Of a stretch of DNA of 64,000 bases, positions 1 through 9,986 are shown piece by piece. Numbering within the stretch: the stretch's first letter is position 1; every line of letters begins with the position of its first letter. Source of the DNA: Saccharopolyspora indica (GTDB taxonomy: Bacteria > Actinomycetota > Actinomycetes > Mycobacteriales > Pseudonocardiaceae). Under the pieces are notes generated by a model. The model saw only the letters and a program-made list of their open reading frames with translations. It did not search any database and had not been told where the DNA came from. Position numbers and translations under genes: made by a program. The DNA lies in NCBI RefSeq assembly GCF_027853965.1, contig NZ_JAQGLB010000028.1, positions 1 to 64,000 on the forward strand, written 5' to 3'.

Positions 1-44
1 CCCCCCCCCCGCCGACGATCCGCGCGAGTTCCCGTGAAACCGCA

Positions 45-81
45 GAACCTCCCGACACGGCATCGGCGTGTCGGGAGGTTC
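45..81 (-). terminator. hairpin terminator of the DUF3159 operon
   Basis: A perfect 15-bp inverted repeat (45-59 with 67-81) around a 7-nt loop lies 15 nt past the stop codon of the leftward DUF3159 gene. No T-run follows, as is usual in actinomycetes. It could also stop transcription entering from the left. The ten C at the window edge carry no readable feature. Confidence 0.8.
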
Positions 82-96
82 CGGGAAGAAGTCGGT

Positions 97-834
97 TCAG
101 CCGACCGACGGGTTGGGGCGCACCGCGGGCGATTCCTCGGCGATGGCCCTCTCCTGCTCCGCGACCTTCGCCGCGCGCCGGATCGCCCACACCGTGACGA
201 TCAGCGCCAGGCCGGTCAGCGGGTAGCCCATCGCGATGCGGGCGAACGCCAGCCAGCCGGTCTGGTCGGCGTCGTAGAGCCACTGCTGCACCACGTACTT
301 CGCGCCGAACACCGCGACCCACGCCAGCGTGGCCAGGTCGTACCCGCGCAGCGCGCGGCGCTGCTTGCGCCAGGAGAAGCCCAGCCCGTTCAGCGCCGAC
401 CAGGCGACGCCCACCAGCGGCCAGCGGGCCAGCACCGAGACCAGGAACAGCCCGCCGTAGATCAGGCTCGTCCAGATGCCCAGCAGGAAGAACCCCTTGG
501 CGTCCCCGGAGCGGTAGGCGATGAACGAGCACACCGCCACCCCGATCACGCCGGAGACGGCCGGCTGCAGCGGCTCCTTGCGCACCATCCGGAAGATCGC
601 GATGGCCACCGCCACCCCGATCGCCGACCAGATCGCCGGCATCAGGCTGGTGAAGGAGCTGACCAGCACGAAGACCACGATGGGCACCGCGGAGTAGGCC
701 AGTCCGCTGACCCCGCCCATCTGCTCCAGCAAGGTGTTCTCGGCACCGGCGGCGCGCTGCTCGCCGGTGTCCGCCTGCTTCTCGGCCGCGTCCTGGGCGG
801 AGAGCCCGGCGGCCGCTGCGTCGCGTTCGCTCAT
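97..834 (-). CDS. DUF3159 family integral membrane protein
   Basis: A 245-residue protein with a polar N-terminus of about 40 residues and five to six hydrophobic segments, the first being LAYSAVPIVVFVLVSS near residue 45. This matches the actinobacterial DUF3159 family, which has distant similarity to intracellular septation proteins; its biochemical role is unknown. The ATG overlaps the stop of the upstream OB-fold gene by 4 nt (ATGA), so the two are translationally coupled. The pair is the last part of the dut/DUF3710 leftward cluster, the same order as in mycobacteria. The family call is from recognition of the sequence; function is not inferable. Confidence 0.85.
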   Translation of the reverse strand: MSERDAAAAGLSAQDAAEKQADTGEQRAAGAENTLLEQMGGVSGLAYSAVPIVVFVLVSSFTSLMPAIWSAIGVAVAIAIFRMVRKEPLQPAVSGVIGVAVCSFIAYRSGDAKGFFLLGIWTSLIYGGLFLVSVLARWPLVGVAWSALNGLGFSWRKQRRALRGYDLATLAWVAVFGAKYVVQQWLYDADQTGWLAFARIAMGYPLTGLALIVTVWAIRRAAKVAEQERAIAEESPAVRPNPSVG

Positions 835-1208
835 GCGGTGTTCTGCAACTCGTAGTAGGGGTTGTAAAGCACCTTGCGACCGTCGCGATCCGCGATCCGG
901 CCACGGGCCTTGATGGTGCGGCCCGGTTCGATGCCCGCGATCCGGCGGCGGCCCAGCCACACCAGCGTGACGTCCTCGGTGCCGTCGAAGAGCTCGGCCT
1001 CCAGCGTCGGTGCCGACGCCTTGGGGCACAGCCCGACGCTGCGAACCCGGCCGAGCACCACGGCCTCCTGACCGCACTTGCAGTCGCTGGCCCGCTGAGC
1101 TCCGCCCGCCTGCGAACGCTCCGAGAGGTCGTCGGCGTCCAGCTCGGCGACGTCGCTGGTCAAGCGCCGCACGAGGCGACGCCAGTAGCCGCCCTCGCTC
1201 TTGCTCAT
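831..1208 (-). CDS. OB-fold nucleic-acid-binding domain protein
   Basis: A 125-residue soluble protein. The N-terminal 50 residues are helical and charged (starting MSKSEGGYWRRLVRRLTSD) and carry a CKC pair. Residues about 60-115 form a strand-rich OB-fold module (EDVTLVWLGRRRIAG, RTIKARGRI) of the RecG/tRNA anticodon type. The homolog in M. tuberculosis lies at the same place beside DUF3710 and dut. It probably binds single-stranded nucleic acid, but no partner or substrate is known. It is coupled to the downstream DUF3159 gene by a 4-nt overlap, suggesting one transcript. Confidence 0.85.
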   Translation of the reverse strand: MSKSEGGYWRRLVRRLTSDVAELDADDLSERSQAGGAQRASDCKCGQEAVVLGRVRSVGLCPKASAPTLEAELFDGTEDVTLVWLGRRRIAGIEPGRTIKARGRIADRDGRKVLYNPYYELQNTA

Positions 1209-1413
1209 TAGCGCTCCTGTGCGCCCTCGGGGCTCGACTCGCGCAGCCCGTGCACCACCAGCGTAGCGGCCGATCGGCGCAGGGTCGCGCCCCCGGCGCG
1301 TTTGAGAACATGATCGCTCGATCGGATCAACTCGACCGGGTCCGGCCGCCGATCACCCGCTCCCGGCGGAGGCTCGGACGTCGTCCCGCCACCGGGACGG
1401 CGTCCGAGTCCGG

Positions 1414-2046
1414 TCACTGCGCCGCCTGACCGTTGCCCTGGGCCTGCTGCGCCTGCTGGATGTGCCGCAGGATCGCCTCCGGCAGCTGGATGGGCAGCGG
1501 GGTGCGCACCGGCATCGGGTCGGTGCCGCGCACCACGATCGTCTCCTCGAGCACCGCGTACAGCAGCTTCGCGCACTCCTCGGCGGTCTCCGCGGGCCCG
1601 GCCGCGACCCCGCGCAGCAGCCAGCGCGGGCCGTCCACGCCGATGAACCGCAGCGCGGCCTTCGGCGAATCGGCCACCAGCTCCGCGCCCCAGTCACCGT
1701 CCTCGGTGTGCACCCGCGCGCCGTCCTTGCGCAGCTGCTCGGCGAGCTCACCGCTGACCTCGCGCCACAGGCCGTCGCTGCGCGGCGCGGCGAACGCGCT
1801 CACGGTCAGCCGGCCGACCGGGGTGACCACGTGCACCGCGCGCACCGGACCGGCCGGGTCCACCTCGACCTGCAGCTGACCGCCCTCGGGCACCGGCAAC
1901 CGCACCGAGCCCAGGTCGAGGCGCTCCACCTCGTCCTGCGGCGCCTCGCTCTCGTCGAACGGCCCGCTCTCCGGGACGTCCTCCGCAGCCGACTCGTCAA
2001 CCACCTCGTCGGCGCGCTTGCCCCGACCGCGGCCAAATCCGAACAT
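1414..2046 (-). CDS. DUF3710 domain-containing protein
   Basis: A 210-residue cytoplasmic protein. An acidic, disordered first 45 residues (starting MFGFGRGRGKRADE) precede a compact domain of about 150 residues typical of DUF3710, and a Q-rich tail (IQQAQQAQ) ends it. No catalytic motif is visible. It starts 4 bp after the dut stop codon, so dut and this gene are almost certainly co-transcribed. A 205-bp gap separates it from the OB-fold gene. The family is restricted to Actinobacteria and its function is unknown. Confidence 0.85.
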   Translation of the reverse strand: MFGFGRGRGKRADEVVDESAAEDVPESGPFDESEAPQDEVERLDLGSVRLPVPEGGQLQVEVDPAGPVRAVHVVTPVGRLTVSAFAAPRSDGLWREVSGELAEQLRKDGARVHTEDGDWGAELVADSPKAALRFIGVDGPRWLLRGVAAGPAETAEECAKLLYAVLEETIVVRGTDPMPVRTPLPIQLPEAILRHIQQAQQAQGNGQAAQ

Positions 2047-2050
2047 CCCC

Positions 2051-2542
2051 TCAGCCCTCCGTCCTGTGACCGGCCTCGGTTCCCGAGACCGCCAGCACCT
2101 CGTGCCCGCCGGTGGAGCCGTAGCCCCCGGCGCCCCGCTGCGACGCTGGCAGCTCGTCGACCTCCTGGAACACCGCGTGCTCGACGCGCTGCACGACGAG
2201 CTGCGCGATCCGGTCGCCGCGCCGCAACGACAGCGAGTCTTCCCGATCATGGTTGATCAGGCAGACCTTGATCTCACCGCGGTACCCGGAATCGACCGTC
2301 CCCGGCGCGTTGACCACGCTCAGCCCGGCCCTGGCGGCCAGCCCGGAACGCGGGTGCACGAAACCGGCGTAGCCCTCGGGCAGCGCCAGCGCGATGCCGG
2401 TGCCCACCACCGCGCGTTCGCCGGGTTCGAGCACCACGTCGGTGGTCGTCACCAGGTCCGCACCGGCGTCGCCCGGCTTGGCGTAGGACGGCAGCGGCAC
2501 ATCGGGGTCAAGTCGGGTCAGCAGGACCTTCACGTTCGACAC
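2051..2542 (-). CDS. dut: deoxyuridine 5'-triphosphate nucleotidohydrolase (dUTPase)
   Basis: Hydrolyses dUTP to dUMP and pyrophosphate, keeping uracil out of DNA and feeding thymidylate synthesis; works as a homotrimer in the cytoplasm. All five trimeric-dUTPase motifs are visible: DAGADL (25-30), PRSGLA (64-69), GTVDSGYRGEI (81-91, with the catalytic Asp), RGDRIAQL (108-115) and the C-terminal glycine-rich RGAGGYGSTG (136-145). I chose the GTG giving VSNVKVLL; a second GTG three codons later is possible. It is divergent from the DUF3093 gene with only 24 bp between starts, so the promoters are back to back. Confidence 0.95.
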   Translation of the reverse strand: MSNVKVLLTRLDPDVPLPSYAKPGDAGADLVTTTDVVLEPGERAVVGTGIALALPEGYAGFVHPRSGLAARAGLSVVNAPGTVDSGYRGEIKVCLINHDREDSLSLRRGDRIAQLVVQRVEHAVFQEVDELPASQRGAGGYGSTGGHEVLAVSGTEAGHRTEG

Positions 2543-2554
2543 GGGCGGCGAGAC

Positions 2555-2560
2555 TACCCT
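2555..2560 (+). promoter_or_regulatory. -10 element of a leaderless promoter
   Basis: TACCCT followed by 6 nt and then the GTG of the DUF3093 gene. This is the standard geometry for a leaderless actinobacterial transcript whose first base is the start codon. No spaced Shine-Dalgarno sequence is present. No convincing -35 was found. Confidence 0.55.
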
Positions 2561-2566
2561 GAAGAG

Positions 2567-3073
2567 GTGTCGGAAAGCGTAGAAGCGGCCAGCACGACCG
2601 GTGACTTGCCCGGTCAGGCGAACTCGACGGAGCGCCCGGTGTTCCGGGAGCGGCTGTACGCGGCCTGGTGGTCCTGGCCGCTGCCGTTGATCGGCGCCGT
2701 GCTGATGGCCGCGCAGGTGCACATGGGCTACCCGGGCGTCCGGGCGTGGCTGCCGTACGCGGTGCTGGTGCCGCTGGCGATCGCCATCCCGCTGTGGCTG
2801 GGCCGGACCAAGGTCGAGGTCAACGGCGGCGAGCTGTGGGTGGGCGATGCCCACCTGCCGCTGCGGTTCGTCGACGAGGTCGAGATCATCACCCCGCAGG
2901 AGCAGCGCCGGGCGCTGGGACCGGACCTGGATCCGGCCGCGTTCATGGTGCACCGCTCCTCGATCCGCACCTCGGTGCGGATCTGGCTGGACGATCCGGA
3001 CGACCCGACCCCGTACTGGGTGGTCAGCACCCGGCGGCCCGCGGAGCTCGTCGAGGCGCTGGGCAAGGGCTGA
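2567..3073 (+). CDS. DUF3093 domain-containing membrane protein
   Basis: A 168-residue protein. About 25 polar residues lead to two transmembrane helices (about 34-75, WWSWPLPLIGAVLMAA and WLPYAVLVPLAIAIPLWL), followed by a cytoplasmic beta-rich domain ending in VVSTRRPAELVEAL. This is the DUF3093 family, whose role is unknown and which sits between dut and DUF4193 in mycobacteria too. The GTG start was chosen because a TANNNT -10 ends 6 nt upstream, and an earlier start would run through dut. It ends in a shared bidirectional terminator with DUF4193. Confidence 0.85.
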   Translation: MSESVEAASTTGDLPGQANSTERPVFRERLYAAWWSWPLPLIGAVLMAAQVHMGYPGVRAWLPYAVLVPLAIAIPLWLGRTKVEVNGGELWVGDAHLPLRFVDEVEIITPQEQRRALGPDLDPAAFMVHRSSIRTSVRIWLDDPDDPTPYWVVSTRRPAELVEALGKG

Positions 3074-3098
3074 CCGGGGCCGGGCGGTGGAAAGACAA

Positions 3099-3125
3099 CT
3101 GGGCACACGCCCTGCGTGTGCCCAG
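3099..3125. terminator. bidirectional terminator
   Basis: A perfect 12-bp stem (3099-3110 with 3114-3125) and 3-nt loop between two converging genes, DUF3093 and DUF4193. It can serve both strands. Confidence 0.85.
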
Positions 3126-3158
3126 CCACTCCCCGGTTTCGTCGACGTCCGCCCGAGC

Positions 3159-3458
3159 TCAGGCCGCGCAGTCGCGGCAGATCAGCTGGCCGTTCTTCGT
3201 CTCGGCCAGCCGGCTGCGGTGGTGGACGAGGAAGCAGCTCGAGCACGTGAACTCGTCCGCCTGCTTCGGGAGGACCTTGACGGTCATCTCCTCGCCGGAC
3301 AGGTCCGCACCCGGGAGTTCGAAGTTCTCCTGGATCGCCCCTTCGTCCTCGTCGACGACGCCCGATTGCGCATCGTTGCGTCGCGCCTTCAGCTCCTCCA
3401 GCGAGTCCTCTGCCAAGTCCTCGGACTCCCGGCGCGGAGCGTCGTAGTCGGTCGCCAT
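3159..3458 (-). CDS. DUF4193 family small zinc-ribbon protein
   Basis: A 99-residue acidic protein. A charged helical first half (REESEDLAED-like composition, ELKARRNDAQ) is followed by a C-terminal CxxC...CxxC zinc ribbon (FTCSSCFLVHH and ICRDCAA). This is the DUF4193 family, nearly universal in Actinobacteria and at the same locus as in M. tuberculosis. The function is unknown; the size and zinc ribbon fit an RNA-polymerase- or ribosome-associated factor, but that is conjecture. The ATG is preceded by a GGGGTGA Shine-Dalgarno. Confidence 0.9.
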   Translation of the reverse strand: MATDYDAPRRESEDLAEDSLEELKARRNDAQSGVVDEDEGAIQENFELPGADLSGEEMTVKVLPKQADEFTCSSCFLVHHRSRLAETKNGQLICRDCAA

Positions 3459-3919
3459 CCTGATTCACCCCTGCGTTTGTGGAGACTGCAATGGTGTGCC
3501 GCTGGTAAACGTTCCAGGACCAGGATTTGTGCCCGGCGGCGCAGTGATCGTGGTCTCGCCCTGCAACGTGTTCAGTTCCCCCGTTATGAGCGACTTGCCT
3601 CATCCGGCACTCCGTGAGGCGCCGAGAGGGTAGCTCATGGCGAATCCGCACATGCATCAGGTCACCCATAGGTGTGGTGTTCACTGCATCCGCGGCTTCC
3701 CGAAGATCAAACCGGTGCGGCCCCTCGGCGATGCCACCGGTTGCCCGTTCACCGGGCCCGCGATGCCGTGCGCTGGCGGTTCGCGCGGACCACATCGATT
3801 CAGCACCGGTGCGACGTCGGTCGCGACACAGCAAGGCCGTCCGGCACCGCACAGCGGCACTTCTGCGCATAGGCTTGATCGGAGTGCACGGATGAGGAGC
3901 TTCCAGGGAGGGGCGGGAC
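3459..3919. other. divergent intergenic region, DUF4193 / cei
   Basis: About 460 bp without a credible gene. It must hold the promoters of both flanking genes. On the + strand a TAGGCT (3870-3875) is a reasonable -10 for cei. Open frames here are antisense or extension artefacts with no recognisable protein. Confidence 0.5.
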
Positions 3920-4624
3920 GTGGCAGCCGTTGGTGCAAGGGGGGGACGACGAGCCGGGTACCGGCGCCGTCGGCCACTGCCCGCTCTGCTGGTGCTGGCC
4001 TGCCTCGTGGTGGCGGCCGGCTTCCTGTGGACCCGCGTCTTCGATTCCGTGCAGGACATCGAAACGGCCACCACCTGCAATCCGCCGACCCCGCCGACCG
4101 CCGCACCGGCCGCCGGCGAGGAGGTGCCCGAGCAGGTGCCGCTGGGCGAGATGCTCGCGCGCGACGCGCTGGACTCGACCGGCCCCATCCCGCCGCAGGA
4201 CGTGCAGGTTCGGGTGCTCAACGGCAACGGGGAGAGCAGGCAGGCCACGCTGGTCAGCGACGAGCTGAGCAGCCTCGGCTTCGCCGAGGGCGGCGCGGAC
4301 AACGACCCGGTCTACGTCAACTACGACCTGAAGTGCCACGGCCAGATCCGCTTCGGCGGCGCCGGGGTGAGCGCGGCGCGCACGCTGAGCCTGATCGCGC
4401 CGTGCGCGCAGCTGGTCCGCGACGAGCGGTCGGACGCCACCGTCGACTTCGCGCTGGGCTCGAAGTTCGACGACATCAAGACCACCTCGGCGGCCAAGCA
4501 GGTGCTCCAGGAGCTGGAGAACTGGGTGCCGCAGCGCGATCAGCAGGGCGGCGCGAACCAGGAGGTCACGCCGCCGAAGATCGACGAGGACCTGCTGACC
4601 AAGGCCCGCGACGTGCACTGCTGA
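3920..4624 (+). CDS. cei: envelope integrity protein Cei (LytR C-terminal domain)
   Basis: A 234-residue membrane-anchored protein. A basic stretch (RRAGYRRRR) precedes one transmembrane helix (about 21-41), a Pro/Ala-rich linker and an extracytoplasmic LytR_C-type domain (VQVRVLNGNGESRQA, about 92 onward). The M. tuberculosis homolog Rv2700 is needed for cell-envelope integrity and virulence and lies at the same place between DUF4193 and suhB. The GTG start is supported by an adjacent GGGAGGGGCGG Shine-Dalgarno. Four Cys lie in the external part and could form disulfides. It is convergent with suhB. Confidence 0.88.
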   Translation: MAAVGARGGRRAGYRRRRPLPALLVLACLVVAAGFLWTRVFDSVQDIETATTCNPPTPPTAAPAAGEEVPEQVPLGEMLARDALDSTGPIPPQDVQVRVLNGNGESRQATLVSDELSSLGFAEGGADNDPVYVNYDLKCHGQIRFGGAGVSAARTLSLIAPCAQLVRDERSDATVDFALGSKFDDIKTTSAAKQVLQELENWVPQRDQQGGANQEVTPPKIDEDLLTKARDVHC

Positions 4625-4675
4625 GCGGCGTGGGCGCGGCCCGGCGTCCACCGGCCCGCGCGCACCACCCGCCGG

Positions 4676-5479
4676 TCAGACCCGGCCCGCGTCGGCCTCG
4701 TGGAGCGCGTCGGTGAGCGCCTCGGCGATGCCCGGCGTGGCGCAGACCAGCATCTCGTCGCCCAAGCCGTCCGCGCTGCCGCGCTCCGGCAGTCGCAGCC
4801 GGGCACCGGCCTCCTCGGCGATCAGGACGCCTGCCGCCCAGTCCCACCGCTTCAGGCCGACCTCGTACACGCCGTCCAGCCAGCCGGCGGCCACCGCGCA
4901 CAGGTCCAGCGACGCCACCCCGGCGCGGCGGATGTCGCGGACCTGCCCCAGCACCCGGCTCACCACCGCGGCCTGCGCCTTGCGGCGGTCGACGTCGTAG
5001 GCGAAGCCGGTGCCGATCAACGCCAGGTCCAGCCGGTCGGCGGCCGAGACGCGCAGGCGCTGACCGTCCAGGAACGCGCCGTGCCCGGCGGCCGCGCTCC
5101 AGACCCGCCCGGAGGCCGGCTCGACGACCGCACCGGCCACCGAACGCCCGTCGAGCTGCGCGGCCAGCGACACCGAGTACCAGGGGAATCCGTACAGGTA
5201 GTTGACCGTGCCGTCGATCGGGTCGACGACCCAGCGCAGCCCTTCGAGCGCCCGCTCGCCGCCCTCCTCCTCGCCGAGCACCGACTCGCCGGGCCGCAAC
5301 TCGGCCAGCCGCTCGCGGACCAAGCGCTCCACCGCGCGATCACCGGCCGTCACGACATCGGTTTCGGTACTCTTCGTGTCAACACCATCAGTGACTGCTT
5401 CGTCACGCACGGTGCGTGCCAGTTGTGCGGCTTCGCGCGCGATCTGCACCGCGACCTCGCGCAACGCCTTTGCATCCAT
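4676..5479 (-). CDS. suhB: inositol monophosphatase family phosphatase (SuhB-like)
   Basis: Mg-dependent, Li-sensitive phosphatase fold that in actinomycetes dephosphorylates inositol-1-phosphate for phosphatidylinositol and mycothiol synthesis. The signature metal-binding motif DPIDGTVNYLYG and the C-terminal WDWAAGVLIAEEAGA motif are both intact, as is GEEEGG, which supplies the catalytic Glu. At 267 residues it has the normal family length. The ATG was chosen at MDAKALRE; in-frame GTG and TTG codons just upstream are alternatives. It is divergent from ppgK and convergent with cei, as in M. tuberculosis Rv2701c. Confidence 0.9.
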   Translation of the reverse strand: MDAKALREVAVQIAREAAQLARTVRDEAVTDGVDTKSTETDVVTAGDRAVERLVRERLAELRPGESVLGEEEGGERALEGLRWVVDPIDGTVNYLYGFPWYSVSLAAQLDGRSVAGAVVEPASGRVWSAAAGHGAFLDGQRLRVSAADRLDLALIGTGFAYDVDRRKAQAAVVSRVLGQVRDIRRAGVASLDLCAVAAGWLDGVYEVGLKRWDWAAGVLIAEEAGARLRLPERGSADGLGDEMLVCATPGIAEALTDALHEADAGRV

Positions 5480-5566
5480 CTCAGTTGCCAATCCCACGCC
5501 CACATCGCAACACAACCCGGTTAAGGTCTGCACACCTCGATCTGAATCGAATAGGAAGGATCGGCC

Positions 5567-6325
<759 letters not shown>

Positions 6326-6399
6326 CCCGGCAGGCACCTAGCACACGATGGGGCGCGCGGACTCCGCCTTGCAGCGGAACCGCACCCCCGCATCGCAGT

Positions 6400-6405
6400 T
6401 ACAAT
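6400..6405 (+). promoter_or_regulatory. -10 element of the sigA promoter
   Basis: TACAAT, a near-consensus -10, about 170 bp before the sigA GTG; the predicted start near 6412 gives a 5' leader of about 165 nt. The -35 is weak: TTGCAG upstream is 25 nt away, too far to pair. An extended-leader, weak -35 promoter would fit CarD/RbpA-assisted housekeeping promoters. Confidence 0.5.
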
Positions 6406-6577
6406 GGAACACGGCCCGCTCGGATCGAGGCCCTTCGACAAGGCGAAAACACCGATTTCACCTGGTGTTCTCCCCTTTCCGGAGGGACTGGAATCCGGTG
6501 GGTTGTTCCCCGACCTTTGGCGGCCGAGGTTTCGCGCCCTCCGGCCAGCCCTGATCGACCGTCGCGAAAGGGCGTAC

Positions 6578-7963
<1,386 letters not shown>

Positions 7964-7978
7964 GCGGCAGAACCCGAC

Positions 7979-8010
7979 GAGGGCCGTCGACCACCCGGTC
8001 GACGGCCCTC
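7979..8010 (+). terminator. sigA terminator
   Basis: A perfect 14-bp stem (7979-7992 with 7997-8010) and 4-nt loop, 15 nt after the sigA stop codon. Confidence 0.88.
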
Positions 8011-8430
8011 GCTGCTGTTCGACGTCAGCTCGAGGCGTCCATTCGGCGGCTCGGGCGGTCCGCCTGGTGGGATTCGCTGTTCGCTTCCAGCGGAAACGGC
8101 GTTCGCCGGACACCGCCCGTTCTGTGATCTGAGACACCGAATGTCCGGAATCAGATCAACTCCGGACTCCGCGAAGATTCCGGCCGCTTCGACATTTTCC
8201 CTAGTCACAAGGGTTTTCGCGGATTTGATCACGTTCCGCGCACGACGCTGCTGCAACCGGGTGCTTCATGGTGACGACCGTCGCCGGTCGGCGCGGGAAC
8301 ACTGACTACGGCTCAAGCGTCTGGAAGAGTGGAGCCACGAGCACCGACCCCGCAGCCAGTGGGCCACCGGTGGTCGTAGCAGGATCGAGGGCGTCGGATC
8401 TTTCCGACGCCGGGACGGAGGGAGATCACT
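8011..8430. other. intergenic region with two inverted repeats
   Basis: About 420 bp without a convincing gene. It holds an 8-bp inverted repeat TGATCTGA/TCAGATCA (8125-8132 and 8151-8158, 18-nt spacer), a CCACCGGTGG palindrome (8364-8373), and a 9-bp hairpin with a 4-nt loop (8390-8398 with 8403-8411) lying just before the Shine-Dalgarno of the next gene. The hairpin is probably in its 5' leader. A reverse-strand open frame of about 100 codons here runs through the sigA terminator and is discounted. Confidence 0.55.
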
Positions 8431-8616
8431 ATGCCGGGAACGCTCACCCGCCCCGAGCTGACCGCCGCCGACCGCTGCGACCGCTGCGGGGCCGCTGCCA
8501 AGCTTCGCGCCGTATTGCCATCCGGTGGGGAGCTTCTGTTCTGCGGGCACCACGCCCGCGCGTACGAGGCCGGGCTGCGCGACGTGCAGGCCGACCTCCA
8601 GCAGGACGAGCAGTAA
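8431..8616 (+). CDS. small DUF7455-type Cys/His protein
   Basis: A 61-residue protein with a CDRCGAAAK pair and a CGHHA motif, a treble-clef-like arrangement able to bind one zinc ion. Small proteins of this type (DUF7455) are common beside sigma-factor genes in actinomycetes; the function is unknown. The ATG has a strong GGAGGGAG Shine-Dalgarno and the gene ends at a textbook terminator, so it is a stand-alone transcription unit. Confidence 0.8.
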   Translation: MPGTLTRPELTAADRCDRCGAAAKLRAVLPSGGELLFCGHHARAYEAGLRDVQADLQQDEQ

Positions 8617-8634
8617 ACACCCGTAAGACGAGAC

Positions 8635-8676
8635 GACCGTGCCCCCGCAGGCTTCCTGCGGGGGCACGGTCCTTTT
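8635..8676 (+). terminator. rho-independent terminator with T-run
   Basis: A perfect 17-bp GC-rich stem (8635-8651 with 8655-8671), 3-nt loop, then CTTTT. It also faces the 3' end of the leftward PLP-enzyme gene and may serve both. Confidence 0.93.
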
Positions 8677-8681
8677 CCGGC

Positions 8682-9890
8682 TCACGTCAGGTCGGCGAGG
8701 GCTTCGAGGAGGCGGCGGACGTCGGACTCGTCGGTGTAGTGCGACAGGCTCGCGCGCACCCCGCCCTGCGGGCCGATGCCGAGCGCGTGCACCGCCTCCC
8801 AGGCGTAGGAATGGCCGTGGGAGACGTTGAGGCCCCGTTCTGCCAGCCGTTCGGCCACCTGCCGGGGTTCCGCGCCGGGAATCCCGAAGAACGCCGTAGG
8901 AGTGCACCGGCCTCGCGGAGCGCCGTAGCGCACCACGCCGTCCAGCGCCGCGATGCCGTCGAACAGCACGCCGGCGAGTGCTTCCTCGTGGGCGAGCACC
9001 GCGCGCCGGGAGACCGCCAGGCGGTCGGCGCGGCTGCCGTCGGCATCGGAGTCCAGCCCGGCCAGGTGCTCCACCGCCGCCACGACTCCGGCCATGGCGG
9101 CGAACGGGTTGGTGCCGAGCTCGAAGCGGTCCGGTGAGGTGTCCGGCGACGGTTTGAGCTTGTCCGGGTGCAGGTTCTCCAGCGACCACGGATCCCCCGC
9201 GACCACCGCGGCCAGGTGCGGTCCCGCCCACTTGTAGGCGCTGGTCGCGTAGAAGTCGGCGCCCAGCTCCGCGAGCCGCACGTGCGCGTGCGGGCAGTGC
9301 TGCACGCCGTCGACGTAGGAGAGCGCGCCCACCTGGCGGGCCCGGCCGGTGATCGTCCGCAGGTCGGGCATGGTGCCCAGCACGTTCGACGCCGCGGTGA
9401 CCGCGACCAGCTTGGTGCGCTCGCCGATGAGGTCGGTGACGCGCTGCGCGGGCAGCTCGCCGGTCGCCGGGTCCAGCTCCGCCACCCGCACCGTCGCGCC
9501 CGCGCGCTGCGCGTGCTGGATCCACGGCCGGACGTTGGCGTCGTGGTCCAGCTGGGTCACCACGACCTCGTCGCCGGGCCGCCAGCCGTCGGCCAGCACC
9601 GCGGCGAACCGGTAGGTCAGCGCGGTCATGCTCGGGCCGAACACGACGCCGGCCGGATCGGGCGCCCCGACCAGGTCGGCCACCGCCGCACGCGCCTCGG
9701 CGACGATCCCGCCGGCCCGGCGGCTGGAGGCGTACGGGCCGCCCACGTTCGACATCCCGACCCGATAGGCGTCGGTGACGGCATCGATCACCGGCTGCGG
9801 CACCTGGGTGCCTGCCGCTCCGTCCAGCCACGCCCTGCCGTCGGCCAGCGCCGGGTACTGCGCCCGGACCTTCTCCACGTCGAAAGCCAT
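8682..9890 (-). CDS. class V aminotransferase, cysteine-desulfurase-like
   Basis: A 402-residue PLP enzyme of the fold-type I, class V group, closest in feel to the cysteine desulfurase-like VC1184 subfamily. The Schiff-base Lys is in SAYKWAGPH (K220), with the PLP-pairing Asp in SYVDGVQHCPH (D194). In true SufS/IscS a catalytic Cys follows the RTGxHC loop; here the equivalent stretch is VSHGHSYAWE with no Cys. It is therefore unlikely to release sulfur from cysteine by the usual mechanism and may act on another amino acid. The ATG carries a leaderless -10 seven nt upstream. Confidence 0.82.
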   Translation of the reverse strand: MAFDVEKVRAQYPALADGRAWLDGAAGTQVPQPVIDAVTDAYRVGMSNVGGPYASSRRAGGIVAEARAAVADLVGAPDPAGVVFGPSMTALTYRFAAVLADGWRPGDEVVVTQLDHDANVRPWIQHAQRAGATVRVAELDPATGELPAQRVTDLIGERTKLVAVTAASNVLGTMPDLRTITGRARQVGALSYVDGVQHCPHAHVRLAELGADFYATSAYKWAGPHLAAVVAGDPWSLENLHPDKLKPSPDTSPDRFELGTNPFAAMAGVVAAVEHLAGLDSDADGSRADRLAVSRRAVLAHEEALAGVLFDGIAALDGVVRYGAPRGRCTPTAFFGIPGAEPRQVAERLAERGLNVSHGHSYAWEAVHALGIGPQGGVRASLSHYTDESDVRRLLEALADLT

Positions 9891-9897
9891 GGCCCCG

Positions 9898-9903
9898 ACC
9901 CTA
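9898..9903 (-). promoter_or_regulatory. -10 element of a leaderless promoter
   Basis: On the minus strand TAGGGT is followed by 7 nt and the ATG of the class V enzyme. No Shine-Dalgarno is visible, supporting a leaderless mRNA. Confidence 0.55.
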
Positions 9904-9986
9904 GGAGACCGGACGGGTCGGCAGAACCGCTCGCGCTGCGCCGTTCGGGGCGGGTTGCGGTTCCGGAGGGGACCAAGCCCAGGTGG

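Noticed and set aside
1..10. Run of ten C at the window edge
   Set aside because: Too short and at the edge; could be natural or an assembly artefact, and cannot be judged.
6369..6374. TTGCAG as the -35 of sigA
   Set aside because: The spacer to TACAAT would be 25 nt, far above the 16-19 nt range.
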